24,338 bases of DNA from a virus, in IMG/VR virus record IMGVR_UViG_3300041662_000011, positions 1 to 24,338 of that record; one strand, given 5' to 3'. The translations under genes and the position numbers were made by a program. Below the pieces are notes generated by a model. It was not told the DNA's origin and did not search any database. It worked only from the letters and a program-made list of their open reading frames with translations. Shown here piece after piece: positions 5,711 to 12,425 of this stretch (positions are counted from its first letter, which is position 1; every line of letters begins with the position of its first letter).

Positions 5711-6038
5711 CAAAGCCCCTACTACTAACATGGTTATTATTACCAATCAGTCACAATCTGGGCACTGAGCCTACGGAGTGACTGGGTAGTTGCTTATAAG
5801 CTGATGCACCATTGTAGTGCATAGACAATCCCTATCAATGGCGATCTAGTGATAGCCTAAGACTATGAAGCTCTGGTCTGCTGCTTCATTGATGGGGGGG
5901 AGGGGGCTTGCTGGTTTGTAAACATTGTAGGAGCCTCTAAAGCTCACAAAAAGGAAATAATGGAAAAAGGGGCTTAGAAGGAAGGCTTCAAAGCCCCTAT
6001 AAAGCAATTAAATAGGGACAGATCAAAGCCTCTAAAGC
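5711..6038 (+). repeat. Dispersed CAAAGCCYCTA direct repeats (iteron-like)
   Basis: The 11-base word CAAAGCCYCTA occurs at 5711-5721, 5989-5999 (both with C) and 6024-6034 (with T). An overlapping 12-base word AGCCTCTAAAGC is present exactly at 5932-5943 and 6027-6038. All are in the same orientation inside the non-coding region. Spacing is irregular, so classical iterons are not proven. Confidence 0.35.
5748..5889. repeat. Cluster of four inverted repeats (stem-loops)
   Basis: CAGTCAC/GTGACTG (5748-5754 with 5778-5784), ATGCAC/GTGCAT (5804-5809 with 5817-5822), CTATCA/TGATAG (5832-5837 with 5850-5855) and ATGAAGC/GCTTCAT (5865-5871 with 5883-5889) follow one another. All are perfect 6-7 bp stems. 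Four in 140 bases suggests selected structure, as in an origin or a structured RNA. The region's strand of action cannot be decided from this. Confidence 0.45.
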
Positions 6039-6050
6039 ACGTGTAAGCTG

Positions 6051-6079
6051 TTGATATTGTTAAATATAGTAGTAATTAA
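6051..6079 (+). promoter_or_regulatory. Weak, possibly decayed copy of the rightward promoter
   Basis: TTGATA (6051-6056) lies exactly 35 bases before ATAGACATAAAAG (6086-6098). This is the same geometry as TTGACA relative to the identical 13-base word in the strong promoter module at 6226-6278. The -10 position (6074-6079, AATTAA) is poor, so activity is doubtful; it may be a degenerate duplicate. Confidence 0.3.
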
Positions 6080-6225
6080 CTAACAATAGACATAAAAGCT
6101 ATAAAGGAATCTGCGCTAACGTAGTTCCCTTTAAAGAACTTCTAAGCAAAGACACCCTTTAATGTGTAAAGAAGTGTAAAGATTAGGGCTTTATTGATGT
6201 TTATTGCTGTTTTAGTAAATAAAGC

Positions 6226-6254
6226 TTGACATAACAGGATCAATAGTGTAGAAT
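6226..6254 (+). promoter_or_regulatory. Strong rightward sigma-70 promoter
   Basis: TTGACA (6226-6231), a 17-base spacer and TAGAAT (6249-6254; 5 of 6 to consensus). Transcription would start near 6261 and read rightward into the packaging and structural genes. It needs only host RNA polymerase. No promoter of the T7-type repeated 20-base kind was noticed in the window. Confidence 0.8.
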
Positions 6255-6260
6255 ATCTCT

Positions 6261-6278
6261 ATAGACATAAAAGTCTAT
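6261..6278 (+). promoter_or_regulatory. Hairpin at the start of the rightward transcript
   Basis: ATAGAC-ATAAAA-GTCTAT is a perfect 6-bp inverted repeat that begins at the predicted first transcribed base. It could stabilise the 5' end of the mRNA or be an operator overlapping the start site. The first 13 bases recur at 6086-6098. Confidence 0.5.
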
Positions 6279-6321
6279 CAGTAACTCAAATGAACTGTGA
6301 TGCAGGGCCCATCATAGCAAC

Positions 6322-6350
6322 TTGACAGAATCTGGACATGAGCCTATGAC
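6322..6350 (+). promoter_or_regulatory. Possible second rightward promoter
   Basis: TTGACA (6322-6327), a 17-base spacer and TATGAC (6345-6350; 4 of 6). It lies about 135 bases upstream of the small terminase start. The perfect -35 box and spacing make it plausible, but the -10 box is weak and the region is also part of a diverged repeat shared with 5693-5773. Confidence 0.35.
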
Positions 6351-6409
6351 ATCTTCTTAGAAGTGTTTAGTTCATTTAGATTACTGTCTTAATATGTAAT
6401 TAATAGGGA

Positions 6410-6427
6410 AACTTAGAAGACTAAGTT
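6410..6427 (+). repeat. Inverted repeat in the small-terminase leader
   Basis: AACTTAG-AAGA-CTAAGTT forms a perfect 7-bp stem with a 4-base loop about 57 bases before the chosen start codon (6485). It could be an RNA processing or stabilising hairpin in the 5' leader. It shares the CTTAGAAG word with sites at 2768, 5973 and 6356. Confidence 0.4.
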
Positions 6428-6484
6428 CTCCAGAGTCTTTAAAGCCTTTAAGGGGCTCCTATGTCTCCTGAAAGGATAAAGACA

Positions 6485-6874
6485 ATGACAACCAAACAAC
6501 AAGACAAAGAGGCTAAGCAGCCTTTGGTACGCAAGGGGCGTCCTCCAAAGGCTGTCCTAGCTGCTAAGAAGCCAGGAGGCCGTGTAGCCCTTGGTAGACC
6601 CCCCGGAGAGGCTTCAAGGATCCAGGAGTTTAAAGCAAGGCTGTTGGGAACAACAGGAGAGAAGATCATTGCTACGCTCATCCGTAAAGCTATGGATGAT
6701 GAAGACAAGGATCAGTTTGCTGCTCTGAAGTTCTGTGCTGAACGGATTCTTCCTATGAGTGCCTTTGATGCTGCTAAGAACAGCAACAGCACCCCCACCG
6801 TAACCATAAACATAACAGCCTTGTCTGACACCAAACAGGTGTATAACAAGGATGAAGGAGTGATTGATGTTTAA
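6485..6874 (+). CDS. Terminase small subunit (probable)
   Basis: A 129-residue protein encoded just upstream of the large terminase, as expected for the DNA-recognition subunit of the packaging motor. The N-terminal 45 residues are very basic, with two GRPP words (18-21 and 37-40) that recall AT-hook cores. A helical middle follows (RIQEFKARLL...EKIIATLIRKAMDDEDKDQFAALKFCAERILPMS), then a beta-type tail (TVTINITAL). ATG 6485 is preferred over the in-frame ATG 6461 because AAAGGATAAAGACA precedes it, nearly the same ribosome site as at 11022. Assignment rests on position and general form, not on a diagnostic motif. Confidence 0.75.
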   Translation: MTTKQQDKEAKQPLVRKGRPPKAVLAAKKPGGRVALGRPPGEASRIQEFKARLLGTTGEKIIATLIRKAMDDEDKDQFAALKFCAERILPMSAFDAAKNSNSTPTVTINITALSDTKQVYNKDEGVIDV

Positions 6875-7103
6875 ACAACTACTAGTTATTGTCTCTCTTA
6901 GCTTTCCCTTGATTGCTTCAGGGGAGTTTGTTATTGCTACTTCTGTTGAAGAGGCACAGAAACAAGCAGAAGTTAAATGTGTACAAGGCTGCTTGGTGTT
7001 GTCTCCTGCTGAGATGGAAGCCCTCAATATTGTCATCAATAAAACCATACAAGATGCTTATCAGTCAGGGCTTCGAGGCTGGAGCAAGGCTGTTAGTAAA
7101 TGA
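6867..7103 (+). CDS. Small secreted or periplasmic protein between the terminase genes
   Basis: A 78-residue protein with a clear signal peptide: MFKQ, a hydrophobic core LLVIVSLSFPLIASG, and likely cleavage near residue 19-20. The mature part has a CVQGC pair that could form a disulphide, then a helix. The ribosome site GAAGGAG lies about 8 bases before the ATG. It overlaps the end of the small terminase by 8 bases, and its own TGA overlaps the large terminase start (ATGA). A lysis or envelope role is possible, but nothing in the sequence proves one. Confidence 0.75.
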   Translation: MFKQLLVIVSLSFPLIASGEFVIATSVEEAQKQAEVKCVQGCLVLSPAEMEALNIVINKTIQDAYQSGLRGWSKAVSK

Positions 7104-8359
7104 CCCAGCTAAACTTTGAGCTTCTGCGGTGGCAAAAGGAAGTGTTTAATTCTCCTTCACGATTTAAGATTGTAGCCGCTGGGCGGCGCTGTGGTAAAAG
7201 CAGGCTTTCAGCTATCACCCTTCTGATTGAGGGGCTTAACTGCCCTGAAGGGGCGGCAGTGATGTACATTGCTCCCACCCTTGGACAAGCCCGTGCAATT
7301 ATCTGGGACTTGATTCATGATCTAGGAAGGCAGGTTATTAAGAGCAGCCACATCAACAATCTGGAGATCACCCTTATTAATGGTCGTAAGATTATGGTGA
7401 GAGGTGCTGACAATCCGGACAGCTTGCGAGGTATGTCTCTCACCTACGTGGTGCTGGATGAAGTTGCATTTATCAAACAGGACATTTGGGAAAAGGTTAT
7501 CCGGGCTTCGTTGTCTGACCGCAAGGGACGAGCTCTATTTATTTCAACCCCTTCTGGGCGCAACTGGTTCTATGATATCTACAAGCTAGGTATGGAAGAG
7601 ACGGACGAGGAATGGCGTAGCTGGCACTTCACGACTAAGGACAATGAAACCATTGACCCTAAGGAGATTGAAGCTGCTGAGCGAACCCTGAGCAGCTTTG
7701 CTTTTAAGCAGGAATATCTGTCTTCCTTTGATAACGCCGGAAGCGATGTGTTTAAAGAAGCGTGGTTTAAGACAGCGCCAGAGCCTAAGAGTGGTAGTTA
7801 TGTCGTTGCCATTGACTTGGCAGGTTTTGAAGATGTTGCTAAGAATGCAGGGGCTGCAAAGAAGCGCTTAGACGAAACAGCCATTGCCATTGTAAAAGTT
7901 GCAGACAACGGAAACTGGTGGGTTAAGCGCATCGACCATGGGCGCTGGGACATCATGAAGACCGCTGTGAGCATCCTAAAGGCCATTAGAGAGGTGCAGC
8001 CCATTGCCACAGGCATTGAGCAAGGAGCGCTTCGCTTGGCTGTCTTGCCATATGTCTCTGATCTAATGCGAAAGAACAATGTCTACACCCACATTAGCGA
8101 ACTAAGTCACGGCAATAAGAGAAAAATTGATCGGGTTGTCTGGAGCCTCCAAGGACTCTTGGAGCACGGGAGAATCTCCTTCAACGAGGATGAAGATTGG
8201 AAAGAGTTTAAAGACCAGCTAATCATGTTCCCTACAGCAGGGGTGCATGATGACTTGGTGGATGCCTTGTCCTACGTTTCTCAACTAACAACTAGCACTT
8301 ATCAGCAAGAATACGAGGATGACGAATACGACGTTCTCGATGTAACCATAGGATTTTAA
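7100..8359 (+). CDS. Terminase large subunit (ATPase and nuclease)
   Basis: The DNA-packaging motor, 419 residues. Walker A is AGRRCGKS (27-34), with the Arg-rich form typical of terminases. Walker B with the catalytic Glu is VVLDEVAF (D120, E121). A conserved STPSGRNWF segment (coupling motif region) follows. The C-terminal RNase H-like nuclease has acidic motifs VVAIDLAG (D239) and GIEQGA, and ends with HDDLVDAL (383-390). The start overlaps the preceding gene as ATGA. All key residues are present, so it should be active. Confidence 0.97.
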   Translation: MTQLNFELLRWQKEVFNSPSRFKIVAAGRRCGKSRLSAITLLIEGLNCPEGAAVMYIAPTLGQARAIIWDLIHDLGRQVIKSSHINNLEITLINGRKIMVRGADNPDSLRGMSLTYVVLDEVAFIKQDIWEKVIRASLSDRKGRALFISTPSGRNWFYDIYKLGMEETDEEWRSWHFTTKDNETIDPKEIEAAERTLSSFAFKQEYLSSFDNAGSDVFKEAWFKTAPEPKSGSYVVAIDLAGFEDVAKNAGAAKKRLDETAIAIVKVADNGNWWVKRIDHGRWDIMKTAVSILKAIREVQPIATGIEQGALRLAVLPYVSDLMRKNNVYTHISELSHGNKRKIDRVVWSLQGLLEHGRISFNEDEDWKEFKDQLIMFPTAGVHDDLVDALSYVSQLTTSTYQQEYEDDEYDVLDVTIGF

Positions 8360-8360
8360 C

Positions 8361-8624
8361 ATGGCTACCAAGAATCCAAAACTTGAAAAAGCAGGCGTAA
8401 CGGGTTTCAATGCCCCTAAACGAACTCCTTCTCACCCAACTAAAAGCCACGTTGTTGTTGCCAAGGAAGGCGACGAGGTTAAAACAATTAGGTTTGGACA
8501 GCAGGGGGTAAGTGGTAGTCCTGATGGTTCTGCCCGCAATGAAGCCTTTAAGTCCCGTCATGCCAAGAACATAGCCAAAGGCAAAATGTCAGCTGCTTAC
8601 TGGGCTAACAAAGTTAAATGGTAA
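8361..8624 (+). CDS. Conserved small phage protein, 87 residues
   Basis: Starts MATKNPKLEKAGVTGFNAPKRTP and ends with MSAAYWANKVKW. The middle contains VKTIRFGQQGVSGS and a basic RHAKNIAKGK segment. I recognise this as a widespread short, basic phage protein family of unknown function that is common next to terminase or portal genes. The high Lys/Arg content suggests nucleic-acid contact or a minor head component, which is an inference. It starts one base after the terminase stop. Confidence 0.85.
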   Translation: MATKNPKLEKAGVTGFNAPKRTPSHPTKSHVVVAKEGDEVKTIRFGQQGVSGSPDGSARNEAFKSRHAKNIAKGKMSAAYWANKVKW

Positions 8625-8640
8625 TACAAGGAGTTTTGAA

Positions 8641-8790
8641 ATGAACAAGCCCGGCCTATACGCAAACATTAACGCCAAACAGAAACGCATTGCTGGTGGT
8701 TCTGGTGAAAAGATGAACAAGGTTGGCTCCAAAGCTGCCCCTTCTAAAGCCGACTTCGTTAAGTCTGCAAAAACCGCTAAAAGGAAATAA
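8641..8790 (+). CDS. Conserved short basic phage protein, 49 residues
   Basis: Starts MNKPGLYANINAKQKRIAGGSGEKM and ends in a Lys/Ala-rich tail (KSAKTAKRK). The NKPGLYANI-KRIAGGSGEKM pattern recurs in many phage genomes near packaging genes; its role is unknown. A GGAG ribosome site precedes the ATG. The stop overlaps the next start (TAATG). Confidence 0.8.
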   Translation: MNKPGLYANINAKQKRIAGGSGEKMNKVGSKAAPSKADFVKSAKTAKRK

Positions 8791-8933
8791 TGGCTAAAGG
8801 AAAACCCCACTACCTGCCCAACGGTAAGCTACACACAGGGGCCACCCACAAAGAAGCGGGTGTGCTGATGACAGGTGAAAAGCACACAGCGGCCAGTAAA
8901 ACATTGTCCCACACACCACCAAAGAAGAAATAA
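8790..8933 (+). CDS. Short basic phage protein, 47 residues
   Basis: Starts MAKGKPHYLPNGKLHTGATHKEAG and ends HTPPKKK. The words HYLPNGKLHTG and HTAASKTLSH are characteristic of small conserved phage proteins next to the previous one. It is rich in His, Lys and Gly, with no hydrophobic core, so it may be unstructured alone. AAAGGAAATA before the ATG is the ribosome site. It lies 3 bases before the portal gene. Confidence 0.75.
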   Translation: MAKGKPHYLPNGKLHTGATHKEAGVLMTGEKHTAASKTLSHTPPKKK

Positions 8934-8936
8934 CAC

Positions 8937-10964
8937 ATGGCTAAAGAAACACGAGAAGACTTCGAAGAAAGCACATCAGAAGAGAAAGATCTAGTCTCTT
9001 GGGTTGTTGATCACACAGAACGGTGGCGTGACTATCGAGACAGTAACTTCATGGAGCTTTGGGAGGAGTACGAGCGCATCTTCCGTGGTCAATGGGCCTC
9101 TGAAGACAAAACCCGTGACAGTGAACGAAGCCGCATCATTAGCCCAGCAACGCAGCAGGCTGTGGAAACACGCCACGCTGAAATCATTGAAGCCATCTTT
9201 GGTCAAGGAGAGTTCTTTGACATTCAGGATGACCTAAAGGACGTAGACGGCAACCCAATGGACGTTGAAGCCATTAAAGCCATGCTGATGGAAGACTTCA
9301 AGCGGGACAAGATTAAGAAGAGCATTGATCACATTGAGTTGATGGCTGAAATCTACGGCACCGGCATCGGTGAAGTTATTATTGGCACTAGCACTGAGTA
9401 CAAACCAGCAACTCAGACAATGCCTGGTTCACAGGGTGTCGCAGCTATTGGTGTGCAAGAAAGCGAACGCTTCTTTGTAAAGATTAAACCAATCAACCCA
9501 AAGAACTTCCTTATTGACCCCAACGCCGACAGCATTGAAGAGGCCATGGGCTGCGCTGTAGAGAAGTATGTCTCCATCCACCGTGTTGTGGCTAATATGG
9601 AGAAGGGTGTTTACATGAAGCGTAACATCGTCATTTCTCCTACAGACGAGACGCTAGAAGCCACCCAAGAGCTTCGTAACTACGACGACGACAAGGTTAA
9701 GCTACTAACCTATTACGGCCTTATCCCCCGTGAATATCTCAATGCTTTGAACGATGAAGAATCAGAAAGCGAAATTAATCTGTTTCCTGAAGACAGTTTG
9801 GCAGACGACTACAGCGACATGGTTGAGGCCATCATTGTAATTGCCAATGAGAACATCTTGTTGAAGGCTGAAGAAAGCCCATACATGATGAAAGACCGTC
9901 CTATTGTTGCCTACCAAGACGACACGGTTCCAGGCCGCTTCTATGGCCGTGGAACGGTTGAGAAGGCGTACAACATGCAGAAGGCCATTGACGGCCAGCT
10001 ACGTGCTCATATGGACTCTCTAGCCCTTACAACAGCCCCTATGATTGCTATGGATGCAACTCGTATCCCTCGCGGTGGTAAGTTTGAGGTTAAGCCAGGT
10101 AAGGCCATCCTGACCAACGGCCCACCTTCAGAGGTGATCTTTCCGTTCCATTTCGGTCAATCCAACGTGGATGCCCCAGCAGCGGCTCAGAACTTTGAGC
10201 GGATGTTGTTACAGGCAACGGGCACAGTTGACTCAGCAGGGCTTCCTTCGGCTACGCAGCGCGACGCCAGTGGACAGGGTATGTCTATGGCTATGGCAGG
10301 CATCATTAAGAAGTATAAACGCACCCTTGTGAACTTCCAAGAAGATTTCATGATCCCGTTTATCAATAAAGCTGCCTACCGCTACATGCAGTTTGACCCA
10401 GAGCGCTATCCATCCGTGGATATGACCTTCTTGCCTACAGCAACCCTGGGAATCTTGGCTCGTGAGTTTGAACAACAGCAAATGATTGGGTTGCTACAAA
10501 CCCTTGGCCCCAACACACCTGTATTGCCTATCATTTTGAAGGGTATTTTGTCTAATAGCAGCTTGAGTAATCGTGCTGAGTTGATGGTTGCTCTTGAGAA
10601 GATGAGCCAACCAGACCCAGAAGCAGAACAGCAAAAGCAGCAAGCTGAACAAATGGCTCAGCAGGCTCAAATGGCTCTTATTCAGGCTCAGGTGCAGGAC
10701 TTGCAAGCAGCGGCACAGAAGAAAGCTGCTGAATCGCAGCAAATTCAGGTTGAAACTCAATTGGCTCCTCAGTTGGCACAGGCAAAGCTCACAGCGGCGC
10801 TTGCTACCAACCTAGATGATGACAACGAGAGCAAAGACTTTGAACGACGTGCCCGGATGACAGAACTTATGCTTAAAGAGCGTGACCTCAACATCAAAGA
10901 AGATGACAACGTGCGTAATGAGCGTATTACAGCCATGCAAATGCAGAAAACAACCAATAGTTGA
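8937..10964 (+). CDS. Portal (head-tail connector) protein
   Basis: A 675-residue protein that should form the ring through which DNA enters the head. The acidic N-terminus is followed by SRIISPATQQAVETRHAEIIEAIFG, a signature of portal proteins in podoviruses with long portals. The central body includes DDTVPGRFYGRGTVEKAYNMQKAIDGQLRAH, the clip/stem region typical of the family. Residues about 560-630 are Gln/Ala-rich coiled coil. This points to a P22-like long portal with a C-terminal barrel-like extension rather than the shorter T7 connector. The gene follows the terminase cluster, and the next promoter's -35 box overlaps its stop. Confidence 0.92.
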   Translation: MAKETREDFEESTSEEKDLVSWVVDHTERWRDYRDSNFMELWEEYERIFRGQWASEDKTRDSERSRIISPATQQAVETRHAEIIEAIFGQGEFFDIQDDLKDVDGNPMDVEAIKAMLMEDFKRDKIKKSIDHIELMAEIYGTGIGEVIIGTSTEYKPATQTMPGSQGVAAIGVQESERFFVKIKPINPKNFLIDPNADSIEEAMGCAVEKYVSIHRVVANMEKGVYMKRNIVISPTDETLEATQELRNYDDDKVKLLTYYGLIPREYLNALNDEESESEINLFPEDSLADDYSDMVEAIIVIANENILLKAEESPYMMKDRPIVAYQDDTVPGRFYGRGTVEKAYNMQKAIDGQLRAHMDSLALTTAPMIAMDATRIPRGGKFEVKPGKAILTNGPPSEVIFPFHFGQSNVDAPAAAQNFERMLLQATGTVDSAGLPSATQRDASGQGMSMAMAGIIKKYKRTLVNFQEDFMIPFINKAAYRYMQFDPERYPSVDMTFLPTATLGILAREFEQQQMIGLLQTLGPNTPVLPIILKGILSNSSLSNRAELMVALEKMSQPDPEAEQQKQQAEQMAQQAQMALIQAQVQDLQAAAQKKAAESQQIQVETQLAPQLAQAKLTAALATNLDDDNESKDFERRARMTELMLKERDLNIKEDDNVRNERITAMQMQKTTNS

Positions 10965-10989
10965 CAAAACGTTGTAAATATGCTACAAT
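10961..10989 (+). promoter_or_regulatory. Rightward sigma-70 promoter for scaffold and capsid genes
   Basis: TTGACA (10961-10966), a 17-base spacer and TACAAT (10984-10989; 5 of 6). The -35 box overlaps the portal stop codon. The next gene starts at 11022, about 26 bases after the predicted transcription start. It would give extra transcription of the scaffold and major capsid genes. Confidence 0.8.
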
Positions 10990-11021
10990 GGTTGCATTAA
11001 AACAACAGAAGGATAAAGCCA

Positions 11022-11261
11022 ATGGCTCCTGATTTACAGCACTTTTATGATGAAACATTCTCCATGATGGCAACCAAAGGTTGGGCCATGATGATGGAGG
11101 ATTTCACAAAGATTAAAAACACGGTTAATGAATTGTCAACAGTCCAAGATGCACACTCCTTATTCCATCGACAAGGACAACTAGACATTCTTAACCTGCT
11201 TTTATCCCGCAAAGAAGCCTGCGAAACAGCATATGAGAGCTTACAAGAGGCTTCAGAATGA
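11022..11261 (+). CDS. Hypothetical 79-residue protein
   Basis: Starts MAPDLQHFYDETFSMMATKGW and is likely all helical with a HRQGQLDILNLLLSRKEACETAYESL segment. Proteins of this kind occur between portal and scaffold genes in related podoviruses, but their role is not known. The ribosome site AAGGATAAAGCCA closely matches that of the small terminase. Its stop overlaps the next start (ATGA). Confidence 0.75.
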   Translation: MAPDLQHFYDETFSMMATKGWAMMMEDFTKIKNTVNELSTVQDAHSLFHRQGQLDILNLLLSRKEACETAYESLQEASE

Positions 11262-11494
11262 AGCGCATGTATGAATTCATGTGTGCTGAAGGGCATGTGA
11301 CAGAGCAATTGATTGATGAGGGCATTAGAACCACAGTTTGTAAAGAATGTGGTGACAGTGCTATCAGAATCTTATCCACCCCGCGTATCAAGCTGGAGGG
11401 CATCACTGGTGCTTTCCCCGGAGCCGCAGACAAGTGGGTAAAGAATCGGGCTGAAAAGCTTAAACAAGAACAGAAGAAAGCCTCGCAAGAGTAA
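11258..11494 (+). CDS. Zinc-ribbon protein (FmdB-like)
   Basis: A 78-residue protein starting MKRMYEFMCAEGHVTEQLID. The pattern is aromatic-x-C9-x3-H13 with C28-x2-C31-G, as in FmdB-type putative regulatory zinc ribbons, which phages often carry near head genes. The C-terminal half is helical and basic (KWVKNRAEKLKQEQKKA). Binding of one zinc ion is inferred. Whether it regulates genes or is a virion component is not known. Confidence 0.8.
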   Translation: MKRMYEFMCAEGHVTEQLIDEGIRTTVCKECGDSAIRILSTPRIKLEGITGAFPGAADKWVKNRAEKLKQEQKKASQE

Positions 11495-11553
11495 CCTTTT
11501 GGAGTTCATTTTTAAATATCCTAAAACCCTCACGGGCAGGATGAAAGGACGGT

Positions 11554-12330
11554 ATGGCATTATTTGATGAAGAAGACCTGACTAATAGTGAGTTTGATGC
11601 AGTGGAGAACATGGAGCGCAAGGAAACTGTAGCGGCTCCAGAAGTTGTTCCTGAGCGTCCAAAGATTCCTTCTAAATATGAAGGTAAGAGCCTGGAAGAC
11701 ATCATGAACATGCACCAAGAGGCTGAGAAGCTGATTGGTCGCCAAGCCCAAGAGGTAGGTGAAGTTCGTAAACTGGCAGATGAGCTACTTAAACAACAAC
11801 TCTCTAAAACAAATACACCTACTACAGTTGAAGATGAAATTGATTTCTTTGAAGACCCAAAGAATGCAGTTCGCAACGCAGTGGATAAACACCCGGACGT
11901 CTTAGCGGCTAAACAGGCTGCGGAACAATTTAAACAAATGCAATCTCAGGGTGCTCTCCAAAAGAAGCATCCCGATTTTTCAGAAGTTGTACAAGACCCG
12001 GAGTTTATTGATTGGGTTAAGGGAAGCAAGCTACGTATGCAAATGTATGCAGCAGCTGACACCTCCTTTGATTTTGAATCAGCTGATGAATTGCTTTCTA
12101 CATTTAAACAGATTCGTGGTGTTAAAACAACGCAAGCGCGCTCCGACGGGGCTGAGGTTCTTAAGCAGAACATGAAAGCTGCAATGGTTGACACTAGTGG
12201 AACTGGAGAGTCTTCAAGGAAGGTCTATCGTCGTGCCGACCTTATCCGGCTTAGAATGACAGACCCCTCACGATATGAAGCGCTTGAGCCTGAAATTCGT
12301 CAGGCTTATGCGGAGGGGCGGGTTAAGTAA
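11554..12330 (+). CDS. Capsid assembly scaffolding protein (probable)
   Basis: A 258-residue, acidic, helical protein directly before the major capsid gene, the usual place of the scaffold that shapes the procapsid and then leaves. The N-terminus is disordered and acidic (MALFDEEDLTNSEFDAVENMERK). It is followed by KYEGKSLEDIMNMHQEAEKLIGRQAQEVGEVRKLADELL, a coiled-coil pattern I associate with podovirus scaffolds. The basic C-terminus (RKVYRRADLIRLRMTDPSRYEALEPEI) fits the helix-turn-helix that binds coat protein. GAAAGGA is the ribosome site. Confidence 0.85.
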   Translation: MALFDEEDLTNSEFDAVENMERKETVAAPEVVPERPKIPSKYEGKSLEDIMNMHQEAEKLIGRQAQEVGEVRKLADELLKQQLSKTNTPTTVEDEIDFFEDPKNAVRNAVDKHPDVLAAKQAAEQFKQMQSQGALQKKHPDFSEVVQDPEFIDWVKGSKLRMQMYAAADTSFDFESADELLSTFKQIRGVKTTQARSDGAEVLKQNMKAAMVDTSGTGESSRKVYRRADLIRLRMTDPSRYEALEPEIRQAYAEGRVK

Positions 12331-12361
12331 TATGCGCTAATGCGCTAAAGGAAATTTAAAA

Positions 12362-12425
12362 ATGGCTCTCGGTACTAATCACATTACCACCACTACTGGT
12401 GCAACGTTTATCCCGGAAATTTGGT
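12362..12425 (+). CDS. Major capsid protein, exon 1
   Basis: Encodes the first 21 residues of the coat protein (MALGTNHITTTTGATFIPEIW) plus the first base of codon 22. Unspliced, the frame would stop two codons later (TAA at 12431-12433), giving a useless 23-residue peptide. AAAGGAAAT lies upstream as ribosome site. N-termini with a Thr-rich start and FIPEIWS are typical of podovirus coat proteins, and joining to 13343 restores PEIWSDEIIATY. The cut falls in phase 1 of codon 22 (Ser). Two tandem copies of TGCGCTAA (12333-12348) lie just upstream. Confidence 0.85.

Larger units (their letters stand above)
5590..6484. other. Non-coding divergent control region, candidate replication origin
   Basis: About 900 bases with no credible gene on either strand, lying between the leftward and rightward arms. 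It holds a 14-bp palindrome, a cluster of stem-loops (5748-5889), a G7-A-G5 tract (5894-5906), short direct repeats (5711-6038), an AT-rich stretch (about 6050-6110) and rightward promoter(s). Such content suits a replication origin and/or early transcription control. No RNA gene or integrase site was recognised. The origin idea is an inference. Confidence 0.55.

Noticed and set aside
5950-5975. AAAAAGGAAATAATG in the control region, looking like a gene start
   Set aside because: It reads only MEKGA before a TAG. It resembles the real start leader at about 8780, so it may be a chance match or relic, but it is not a gene.
2784-6140. Shared 12-base word CTTTAAAGAACT (minus strand at 2784-2795, plus strand at 6129-6140) as a regulatory repeat
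   Set aside because: The left copy is the coding end of the zinc-ribbon gene (FKEL), so the match is likely chance.
5590-6230. CRISPR array, tRNA or known riboswitch in the non-coding region
   Set aside because: Repeats are too few, unevenly spaced and short for CRISPR; no cloverleaf with CCA-type end and no recognised riboswitch core was seen by eye.
6614-7048. Minus-strand ORF of 144 residues opposite the small terminase
   Set aside because: No known motif, no ribosome site, and it opposes three well-supported coupled plus-strand genes.
11499-11527. TTGGAG-17-TAAAAC as a scaffold promoter
   Set aside because: Both boxes are poor, and a much better promoter at 10961 already covers this operon.
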